Positions 8,751 through 15,849 of a stretch of 23,402 nt of DNA are shown here, one piece after another. The stretch covers positions 1 to 23,402 of the forward strand of contig LSSN01006077.1 of assembly GCA_001970855.1 (NCBI GenBank), read 5' to 3'. Under the pieces are notes generated by a model that was not told where the DNA came from, did no database searches, and saw nothing but the letters and a program-made list of their open reading frames with translations. A program made the position numbers and the translations under genes. Each line of letters begins with the position of its first letter. Position 1 is the first letter of the stretch. The stretch comes from Smittium culicis. Taxonomy: Eukaryota > Kickxellomycota > Harpellomycetes > Harpellales > Legeriomycetaceae.

Positions 8751-9284
8751 TTATCTTCTGCGGCAGCCATGTCCTCCTCTAAGCCCTGCGCGGCCTCCTC
8801 TGCATCCTAAGCGGCATCCTCTACAACCTCTTCGGCACCCTATACAACCTCTTCGGTATCCAAATCTTCTTACTGCTCCGATAACTGGTTCGACTATTGG
8901 TTCAACAACTTCGACTGGTGGAGGAGCCTCTACTACAACTGGAGGTGGAGGAGGTGGCTCTACTACAACTGGTGGAGGTGGGGGTGGTGGTGGAGCTTCT
9001 ACTACAACTGGAGGTGGTGGAGCTTCTACTACAACTGGTGGTGGAGCTTCTATTATGTCAACTGGTGGTGCAACATATCCTACTCTTCCAAATCTGGGGC
9101 CTCGGTATCCACGATGGCCCCGAGCACCGAATCTGTGCCCAAACGACCCTCTTCCTCTAAATCCTCCTCTTCCTCTTTGAGCAATCTCTACACTGTCATT
9201 GTCATAAAGGAATCTGCCGTAGGAGTATGCAAATGTGGTAGATATGGCAGAAATGCTAATAATGAGTGTTTTAAATGAAACCAT
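8751..9284 (-). CDS. Small secreted Pro/Val/Gly/Arg/Cys-rich repeat protein
   Basis: A 177-aa protein I do not recognise as a named family. It has a signal peptide (1-19; cleavage likely after TTFA), then a Gly/Arg segment with RGRGGFRGRG (37-46) to about 70. Next are five or so units of Pro-run plus VVVE (72-128; for example APPPVVVE and APPPPVVVE). A Cys/Arg/Gly tail has Cys at 147, 150, 154, 157, 161 and 174 (C-x2-C-x3-C-x2-C-x3-C). It is strongly basic overall. This fits an extracellular wall, matrix or adhesive protein. The Cys tail could bind metal or cross-link; both roles are inference. ATG 9282-9284 is the first start, 149 bp downstream of TATAAAAGG. The promoter and leader are duplicated at 23044-23402, implying a second copy just beyond the window. 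Confidence 0.8.
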   Translation of the reverse strand: MVSFKTLIISISAISTTFAYSYGRFLYDNDSVEIAQRGRGGFRGRGSFGHRFGARGHRGYRGPRFGRVGYVAPPVDIIEAPPPVVVEAPPPPVVVEAPPPPPPPPVVVEPPPPPPVVVEAPPPVEVVEPIVEPVIGAVRRFGYRRGCIGCRRGCRGCRLGCRGGRAGLRGGHGCRRR

Positions 9285-9325
9285 GATGTTTATTATCTTG
9301 TTTTTATTGTGTTTAGTATAGAGAC

Positions 9326-9684
9326 TTTATTAGTTTGTTGATATGCAATGTATTGAATTGTTGGAATGGATTCTTTGCTTTGTTTTTTAAGCACAACTTG
9401 ATTTATTTAGCAAAGTAGTGCTTCTCTGACGGCCTTTTATACTTTTTTTTTCGTCAAAAATTAACGGCAGTATAGCAAGCGATTCAGCATAATTTATAAG
9501 TATAGATATTATAATTATAAGCGTGTATCATGTATGCCTAGATCATATTTCCGATTTTATTTTTTCAAGATATTGCTCATTTAAGATATTTTGTAGCTCA
9601 ATGTTCCATTTGGATTTATCTAATGCTTTTAGATTATTTTTAATCATGAAGCCAATTAATATATCAATTTACTCTAGAATAGTT
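9326..9684 (-). repeat. Left arm of 359-bp inverted repeat
   Basis: Reverse-complementary to 23044-23402 with a single mismatch (9450/23278) and no indels; paired coordinates always sum to 32728. The inner boundary at 9684/23044 is abrupt. The arm covers the 5' leader, TATA box and about 240 bp upstream of the secreted-protein gene. The outer boundary is unknown because the right arm leaves the window. Confidence 0.95.
9433..9441 (-). promoter_or_regulatory. TATA box of the secreted-protein gene
   Basis: TATAAAAGG on the minus strand, a strong TATA consensus, 149 bp upstream of ATG 9284. It lies inside the 359-bp inverted repeat and is identical in the other copy (23287-23295). Confidence 0.65.
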
Positions 9685-10009
9685 AAGATTTATAATAATG
9701 GTTCGAATATGTTTATTAGCATGCTAATATAATTAGTTCCAAAAAGATATACTATTTTTAATTTTAATAAAAATGATGAATTTGGATTCTAGAATATTAA
9801 CATCCTGGCTTAGACTGTTTTATTGACAGATCTATTGCATATAAAAATCAGTCCAAATCCATTTACTAGACCTTTTTTTAATTTTTAAGAGAATATACTT
9901 ATAAGAGTGAACCAACGCTTCTTTGGACTACCTTTTAACTTTAGCCTTTATAGAATATAGCAGTTTTACTTATTTTTAATTTCAAAATTTTAAATTAGTG
10001 TGGTTTTTT

Positions 10010-10458
10010 CATATGGGATATACTTGATGGAAGCGGAACTTTTTTTATTAAAAATTCCATTTGCCTAATTATTAGGTAAATGTATTGGTTATATCGGATA
10101 TACCATTTGGGCAATTCTTTATGAAGAGGTCATTTTATAGTGTAAAGAGTTTCAGTGTATAAAATCGCATAAAAAATAAACTGCCAATGAGTAGAATAAT
10201 TTACCTTTTTAGCAAATAAAAATTTTATATCGAAACGAAGAAATAAAAAAATCAAAATTCCTTTATTGTTCCTCCAATTATACTTACATAAAGTGATTAT
10301 ACAGGCCAATAACATTAAACTGCAACAAAGTGCTCTCTTCGTTCAGAATCTCCCATTTAAGGATAATTACCAATAAGATTTAAAAACAAAAGTAATGCTG
10401 TAAAGTATGAAAATTTAAACTGGTTAAAGTTCCGCTCCTCCAAGTAGTTTCTCATATG
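10010..10458. mobile_element. Possible 449-bp non-autonomous element with imperfect inverted ends
   Basis: The left end CATATGGGATATACTTGATG...AGCGGAACT (10010-10040) matches the reverse complement of 10428-10458 (CATATGAGAAACTACTTGGA...AGCGGAACT), with substitutions and two small gaps over 31 nt. The interior is AT-rich with no usable open frame. No clear target-site duplication is seen, so a transposon origin is only suggested. Confidence 0.35.
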
Positions 10459-10506
10459 CAACATGGTGGTTAAAAGAGGCTTTTTGTGGAGAAAGAGCTT
10501 GGTAGC

Positions 10507-10705
10507 TTAACCCTTTCAGGGGCAGTTCGCCTTTTTTGAACTACCAAAATTATCCAACCAAACGGCAACATGATAATTAAATATATAATAATAATAAATT
10601 ATTGGCTGGTAAATGACAAAAATCCAATAACAAATAAATATATTATAGCTTACCCAATTATGATTTTTAATTAAGTTTAAGAGTGCTGGCCCCGGAAAGG
10701 GTTAA
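10507..10705 (-). mobile_element. TTAA-bordered MITE, copy 2 (best-preserved termini, inverted orientation)
   Basis: 199 bp from TTAA to TTAA. The ends are TTAACCCTTTCAGGGGC and, as reverse complement of the right end, TTAACCCTTTCCGGGGC: 16 of 17 identical. Read on the minus strand it aligns with the copies at 13174-13563 (TTTTGGTAGTTCAAAAAA against TTTGGTAGATCAAAAA). Subterminal hairpin arms are GGCAGTTC (10521-10528) and GAACTACC (10538-10545). No open frame. Confidence 0.8.
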
Positions 10706-11089
10706 AAAGTTGTAGTTAAAAAGACTTGAATAAGGTTATTGGCCAATAAATATAGTCTTTACTATACTTTATTCAGTAACCGTTGAAGGCAAATGATAAA
10801 ATATGAAAAAACTGCAATTCCTTTTAAATCTAACCAATAACATTAAAATCAACAACACTCTGGCCAATACCAAAAAAATGAAACAATGTGCTCTTTTCAA
10901 CCATAGCTAATAATACTTAAATATTTATTATTAGCGCTACAAGTTATAAAAATCATCAGTTTAGGAGCTTACTGTACGCGATCAAGTCAAGCATTCCAAA
11001 GTTTTATTAGGAGCCTATTTTTTAGTATTTCTCTTAATTGTAGAATAATGGAAGGTGCTCAATTACCTCAACTAATTCATTATATTTGA

Positions 11090-11236
11090 ATGAGCTTAAT
11101 TCCACGACTTATTGCAGGTTCAGAAAAATTCAGGCATTTCAGAAGAATTGCCTGGGTGGATCCTACGTATGAAAGATTGATCCCGATTCCTTATGGTATG
11201 AAAGAGAACACAGTCAGAGGCTGTTATTTGTGTTAG
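11090..11236 (+). CDS. Short open frame of unknown nature (48 aa)
   Basis: ATG 11090 to TAG 11234-11236 encodes 48 residues beginning MSLIPRLIAGSEKFRHF and ending RGCYLC, with a TGA just before the ATG. Composition is balanced and protein-like, in contrast to the AT-rich flanks. A 10-bp stem-loop lies within it: CAGGCATTTC-AGAA-GAATTGCCTG (11131-11154, one mismatch). An intron-acceptor-like TTATTGCAG|G sits at 11109-11118. It could be a small gene, a surviving exon of a decayed gene, or a structured RNA. No family recognised. Confidence 0.25.
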   Translation: MSLIPRLIAGSEKFRHFRRIAWVDPTYERLIPIPYGMKENTVRGCYLC

Positions 11237-11437
11237 GTATTAGACTTTTTACACCCTGCACCAACTATACTATTTCATTATACTTATTTAGTGAATGGTT
11301 TTTAACACTATTATAGTTGTAATAAAATTTCTGTACTTGTAAATAAAAAAAAAAGATAAATATTATCTTGAAAAATGTTAGAAAAAGCTTTTAAAGGGCT
11401 GAATGATGTAATTAACAATAAAAACATATGCAATAAC
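11237..11437. other. 3' flank of the second acetyltransferase gene
   Basis: AT-rich; the minus-strand gene ends into it. It contains AATAAA-like strings. No gene seen. Confidence 0.5.
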
Positions 11438-11998
11438 TTAATTGTCGATTTTTTTCATGAACTTAGCAGGGTTTCCAGCGACAACAACGTTTTCAGGGAC
11501 GTCTTTGGTGACGACAGAGCCAGCGGCAACGACGGAGTTATTTCCGATAGTGATTCCCGGCAATACTATAGAACCTCCTCCGATCCATACGTTATCGCCG
11601 ATCTTGATGGGACGGGAGTACTCTTGGCCAGATATTCTCAGTTGGGCCTCTAAAGGATGTGTGACAGTGTAAATCTGTACGTTAGGACCAAACATAACAT
11701 CGTTGCCAATATCAACACGCCCGCAGTCTAAAATAACGCACCCTGCATTCATATAAAAATTCTTTCCGACATGAGTATTGATACCATAGTCGAAGTAAGC
11801 GTATTTCTCTAGATATGTTGTTTCGTCGCTCGTTCCTAGTAGCTCTTTAGTTAATCTTACTCGTTCTGCTTTGTCATTGTAGCTTGACTGCATTTGGCTG
11901 ACTAAATCTTTGGACTTCCTTCTTAGTGCAACCAAATCTGGATGGCCTCCAAGATAAAGCTCGCCAGTTATCATTTTTTCATACTCTGATTTTGTCAT
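11438..11998 (-). CDS. Maltose O-acetyltransferase family enzyme, paralogue 2 (inverted duplicate)
   Basis: A 186-aa paralogue of the gene at 7106-7666, with the same length, domain order and catalytic His114 (TVTHPLE). By eye 151 of 186 residues match. Residues 45-91 are identical. Differences concentrate in the N-terminal helices (11-44) and the external loop after the catalytic His (118-129), where EYVKRNTRQHIARP becomes EAQLRISGQEYSRP. The hexapeptide core differs only conservatively (Ile/Val, Ala/Ser, Leu/Phe) apart from Pro92 to Cys. This predicts an active O-acetyltransferase with altered acceptor preference or oligomer contacts (inference). ATG 11996-11998 is the start. A TATA-like element lies 110-118 bp upstream. 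Intronless. It shares a 71-nt block with paralogue 1 that differs at only two bases. Confidence 0.92.
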   Translation of the reverse strand: MTKSEYEKMITGELYLGGHPDLVALRRKSKDLVSQMQSSYNDKAERVRLTKELLGTSDETTYLEKYAYFDYGINTHVGKNFYMNAGCVILDCGRVDIGNDVMFGPNVQIYTVTHPLEAQLRISGQEYSRPIKIGDNVWIGGGSIVLPGITIGNNSVVAAGSVVTKDVPENVVVAGNPAKFMKKIDN

Positions 11999-12108
11999 TA
12001 TGTTTGATAATTCTTATAATTTCTTGATAGTCAAAGAATGTTATGTAAATGTATATGATTTTTGAGGAGATACAAATATATCTTGTGCATATAAATACTA
12101 ATGTAGGC

Positions 12109-12116
12109 TATTTATA
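12109..12116 (-). promoter_or_regulatory. TATA-like element upstream of the second acetyltransferase gene
   Basis: TATAAATA on the minus strand, 110-118 bp upstream of ATG 11998. Spacing and octamer are nearly the same as for paralogue 1 (TATAAATA, 131 bp upstream). Confidence 0.45.
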
Positions 12117-12498
12117 CAAAAACTATAATGCTCTAAAAAGTTGGTTAACGGATATAACAACTTTTACATTGAATCTCCTTTCAGATTTAAATGAAAGCTT
12201 TGATTTCAATAATTCCTATTTACAATTTGCAAGAATTAAAACGTCGCTTGATTTTCCGCAGGAATCATAAATAGCCCTAATCGATTGACTATTTATTATT
12301 AGCGCAGATTAATTAGTAATCAAAACGAGATATTAAGTGTCTCGATTTTATTGGACGTCACTAATCGAAAATAATATGTACGATTTTACTGGAAATACTT
12401 AGCACGCTTGAAAATTACTCGGTGCCAATTGACAAATTTCATATACTCTACGAGTTTTGGAGGCTTTTATATTCGGGAATTTTAAACGAATAGAGAAT

Positions 12499-12516
12499 GT
12501 AGCTGTAGCTGTAGCT
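12499..12516. repeat. Microsatellite (GTAGCT)x3
   Basis: Three perfect tandem copies of GTAGCT. Confidence 0.8.
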
Positions 12517-12778
12517 TAATGTTATTGGGCTAAATGTTCTATATTCTATACTCCCTTATCCTCAGCTGAAAAATTAAATCAGTTTTTTTATTCGCCTTGT
12601 TTTTCTTTTTCAAGGTTTTGCAATCGATTTTCAAAAAGATTGGTTCGATTGTAGATATCGCCCAACAAGTTTTAAAAAATATATATTTAGTTACACGATG
12701 GAAATTATTTATTTTTTTAGTTACATAAGTGCACCCCAAATTCAATTCTAGATGTATCAACCAAAATTATTCAACAGT

Positions 12779-12877
12779 TCAATCGATTTTCTACAGATTT
12801 CAAAGTCGTTTCTAAATGTGTCAGTCGAATATCAACAAGTATCAAAGTTGGTTATAGATGATTCAATCGATTTTCTA
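12779..12877. repeat. Degenerate 42-bp tandem repeat
   Basis: Units begin TCAATCGATTTTCTA (12779), TCAGTCGAATATCAA (12821) and TCAATCGATTTTCTA (12863), each 42 bp apart, with matching interiors (TTTCAAAGTCG against TATCAAAGTTG). Related phrases also occur just upstream, around 12620-12660 and 12738-12778, suggesting an older array. Confidence 0.65.
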
Positions 12878-12907
12878 ATATGTAAATAATTCGCTTATCA
12901 AACTTCG

Positions 12908-13103
12908 TTAACCCTTTTGATTTCAACGCTTTTACAATAATAATGAATTTATTGATTATTTAGTTTTAAAAGTAACTTATTATTCGCTATTACTTTGCTG
13001 CAGACCAATAGCTGAATGGACCTTAGAATTAAAATGCTATTATAGAATATAGTTGCCTAAATTTATAAACTCAATTGCAGTCTACTGCACATCAAAGGGT
13101 TAA
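12908..13103 (+). mobile_element. TTAA-bordered MITE, copy 3
   Basis: 196 bp. It starts TTAACCCTTTTGAT and ends ATCAAAGGGTTAA, a good terminal inverted repeat flanked by TTAA. The interior (AATGAATTTATTGATT...AAAAGTAACTTATTATTCGC) aligns with copy 1. No open frame. Confidence 0.75.
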
Positions 13104-13173
13104 TTGCTTTGATTCAGTAAATAAAAATATTTTTATTTTATCTATTATAAAATCATATTGGTTTTATTTTCGC

Positions 13174-13370
13174 TTAGCCCTTTCCTGCTCAACACTCCTT
13201 ATAAAAATGAATTTATTGATTTGTTTATGGATTATATTGAGATCTATCATTTGCTGTTTAACAACAGTATACCAATATCATTTTAATTCATATAATTAAA
13301 GTATTTTAATTGTACACTGTTATCTATATTTTGTAGGTCAAAATCAGCCTACCACGTATGAAAAGGTTAA
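13174..13370 (+). mobile_element. TTAA-bordered MITE, copy 4
   Basis: 197 bp. Starts TTAGCCCTTTCCTGC (left TTAA changed to TTAG) and ends GAAAAGGTTAA. Interior AAAAATGAATTTATTGATTTG matches copies 1, 3 and 5. The subterminal hairpin is GTAGG (13333-13337) with CCTAC (13348-13352) around a 10-nt loop. It shares its right TTAA with copy 5. Confidence 0.7.
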
Positions 13371-13563
13371 ACCTTCCCCGTCGACCAGTCTTATAAAAAT
13401 CTAATTTATTGATTCGTTTATGATTTGTAAGCAAATATATCATTTGTCGCTATTCTATATCAAACCAATATTTTTTAGGGCCTCAGAATTTAGTTATTTA
13501 CATCGAATTCAGTTGGCCATATTTGGTAGATCAAAAATAGTCTACCCCCTGTGAAAGGGTTGA
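13367..13563 (+). mobile_element. TTAA-bordered MITE, copy 5 (head-to-tail with copy 4)
   Basis: 197 bp. Starts at the TTAA shared with copy 4 (TTAAACCTTCCCCG) and ends GTGAAAGGGTTGA. The subterminal hairpin is GGTAGA (13525-13530) with TCTACC (13541-13546), 10-nt loop. The interior aligns with copy 1 (TTATTGATTCGTTTAT). No open frame. Confidence 0.7.
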
Positions 13564-15663
13564 AAAAGATGATTGTAGATCTATTATAATTGATGATTTT
13601 AGGGATTATCTATTTAATCCATATTTAGTATTTCCAACCAATAATCACCGTATACCTAATCATAAGGTATTAGCTTTTTTTTTTGTAATGACTAAGATAA
13701 TGAGAAGTGACTTTATTATAGAATAGTAAAATAGACTAAATAGATACAATATTAATAGGATGAATAAAAAGAATAAAATGATAAGGACTGGGACGAGGTC
13801 TAGGAAACTAGGATATAAATACGTATTGATAAGCTTAGACTTTTCTTGAGGGTGGCTAAGCTTATCTTTATATATGACAATGAAGTGAAAGGCCTTCCGT
13901 ATATTAGTCCATGGGGACAATAGGAATTGTGCCAATTACATTTTTATATTTTTATAACTATTATACTATATATAAAAGGGCTTCTAATAATATAAAAATT
14001 AAGGAACCATATAAAATATGTAACAACTTGTATAAAAAAGGAATCAATCAGAAATCGATACCATTTTCTATAGAGCTCAAAAAATACACAAAAGCAATTC
14101 CAGAATGATTAGTCGCTCAAATTTTTATAGCTCATTAATATCTATCATTGTATATAAATATTATTTCGAGATATGGCTGAGGATATGCATTGACGACAAA
14201 GATAAGAGTTAGGGTCAAATAATCAGCAATTTCGAAGAAATTTTTGACATCTCAGATATCTTTTTAAATTTCATAACTCACATAGCGTGAAAAAAGCGGC
14301 GGCAATGTTAATACGTGAATGCCAAGTAAAAAAGAAATGAACACTGTGGTTCAAAAATAAACTAAAATCGTTGAAGACATACATTTAGTGGTGCAGATTT
14401 AAACTTTAGATACCTTCATAAAACAGTATTAGTGCTATAACTTTGGAAAAGAAAAAAAAAAAAGGAGAATTATCATGATATTTACCAGAGAATACGATAA
14501 AATTTTATTCAAAGAAAGCTGATAGATCTGGAGGAACTGTGTTTAGCTAAAATAAAATATTCCAAAAGTTTGTGTAGGCGAATTTATTTGAATTAACCAG
14601 CTCCCACGAAGAAAAACAATTAGACTTGTATAACTTTTGTTTATTCAAGTAATGCTATCTGTTAATAAAAATTCGAAAATAGCAGTAAGAAATAGTGATT
14701 GAAAGAATGAGCAAAATGGGAAAACTAATTGATTATTCTAAAGAAAAAAATTTATGTAGGTAAGTATGAGAATAGTATAGAGAATAATAGACGCACTAGA
14801 CCCAATATTAGAATTTATATTCTTAAAAAAATCTGAATTACATGCTTAAATCCATGGATAGCTTGAGTAAAATTATACGAGTTGGATTTAAAAATTTTTT
14901 ATTAAAAAGCCATAAATCTGAAGAAAATTTATTAATTCAATAAAATTATAGTTATATTCTTTCTCAATATAGTTCAGAGGCTCTTGCTGCTGGTTGATAC
15001 TGATGTCAAAAATTTGATAATGAGGGGCGCGTTGGCACTCAAATTTGGAGCAATAATAAAAATATTTTAATTGTCTTTTTTGGTACAGATAATTAACGGG
15101 AATTTGGAGTTTTACTAATTCTATGATATAGATTTAAGTATAGAAGAGAATGTATATATCTCAACACTTATCACAATCATGCAATTTATTGTAAACCTAG
15201 CTCTGATAGGAATAGACTCTTTGCTGAAAAGAGTTATAAGAATTTTATATGATGAAAGACTAATAACATTAAAAAATTCAAATTTCGAAAGTGCTTTATA
15301 TTAAAAAGAAAAAAGCTATTGTATATTGTAGAATTTGAAAAAAAAAAAAATTTTTTTAAAGGATAATTACCAGTCGAATTCTTGAGAAATCTTGCAAGAA
15401 TACTCGCAAGATGAGTTATTCGTTGTATATAAGACTTTTCTTCAAGAATGTAAAAGAGACTGAGAAATATTAGAGGAGATTTTGAGAGAAACACTCAAAA
15501 ATAAACGTCTTATTATAGGAATTCATGGCACATTTTCCGAAAGTAAATTCTAACCCAAAAGAGTAAAAAATGAAGATTTATATTTATCCATGAAGCTAGA
15601 CAATATTAAAACGAATTGCTATAGGATAAGATGTTTACCGGTAGAAATAAAACTAATATATGA
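13564..15663. other. AT-rich gene desert with possible decayed element
   Basis: No intact gene. Open frames here either lack an ATG (minus strand around 13660-13935 starts at TTG) or are AT-driven. Some stretches look like worn coding sequence: the frame at 14281-14337 includes VKKAAAMLIRECQVKKK, and 14978-15049 (plus) reads QRLLLLVDTDVKNLIM followed by RGALALKFG. The latter loosely recalls a retroelement RNase H or a polymerase DTD motif, but neither is convincing alone. Confidence 0.4.
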
Positions 15664-15849
15664 ATTACGGAGATATGGAGGAAATTGGATTTATATCCGC
15701 GTCATATTAAGGATGGATGTATCCAGCATGTATCGACCCGAAAAACAATGAAGAACAAAGATTCGTTTTATATTACAAGGCAATTATTTAAAAAAAATGT
15801 AGGGATGTGTAACTATTGCCAAAAACTAAAGGTTTCTAAACTAAGTTAG
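15664..15849 (+). pseudogene. Relic of an integrase HHCC zinc-binding domain
   Basis: A 61-codon stretch open between TGA (15661-15663) and TAG (15847-15849). It contains RHIKDGCIQHVSTRKT and later FYITRQLFKKNVGMCNYCQK. This gives His-x7-His-x26-Cys-x2-Cys, within the HHCC spacing of retroviral-type integrases (H-x3-7-H-x23-32-C-x2-C). The usual K-T after the second His, F/Y before the middle helix, and C-x2-C-Q are also present. The downstream DDE core was not recovered in any frame, so this is a fragment of a dead Ty3/gypsy-like, Polinton-like or similar element. There is no ATG before the motif. Confidence 0.45.

Larger units (their letters stand above)
9685..11089. other. AT-rich intergenic region with repeats
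   Basis: No gene recognised. It contains an interval bounded by imperfect inverted ends (10010-10458) and a TTAA-bordered MITE (10507-10705). It also has repeated short phrases around CCAATAACATTAAA (10303-10316 and 10840-10853) and an ATTGGCCAAT palindrome near 10738. Confidence 0.5.
11999..12907. other. Promoter of the second acetyltransferase gene and start of the gene desert
   Basis: Contains a TATA-like element, a GTAGCT triplication and a 42-bp degenerate tandem repeat. A plus-strand open frame at 12049-12270 (73 codons) overlaps the expected promoter, has no family resemblance and is not called. Confidence 0.5.

Noticed and set aside
8897..9160. Plus-strand Leu/Val/Glu-rich frame
   Set aside because: Antisense shadow of the Pro/VVVE repeats of the secreted-protein gene.
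9690..9710. GGTTCGAAT string as a tRNA T-loop
   Set aside because: No acceptor, D or anticodon arm can be folded around it.
12049..12270. Plus-strand 73-codon frame upstream of the second acetyltransferase gene
   Set aside because: Overlaps the expected promoter of the minus-strand gene and has no family resemblance.
6697..13563. TTAACCC/GGGTTAA ends as interstitial telomeric repeats
   Set aside because: They occur once at each end of similar 196-bp units, not in tandem, and fit TTAA-target transposon termini.
13660..13935. Minus-strand 91-codon frame with a hydrophobic C-terminal half
   Set aside because: Begins at TTG and contains no ATG. The hydrophobic part is what AT-rich DNA gives by chance, and no family is recognised.
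15530..15625. Reading of GTFSESKF...LYLSMKLDNI as an integrase GHF...W-P-M zinc finger
   Set aside because: Needs an internal stop and lacks C-x2-C. The frame at 15664-15849 fits the HHCC spacing far better.
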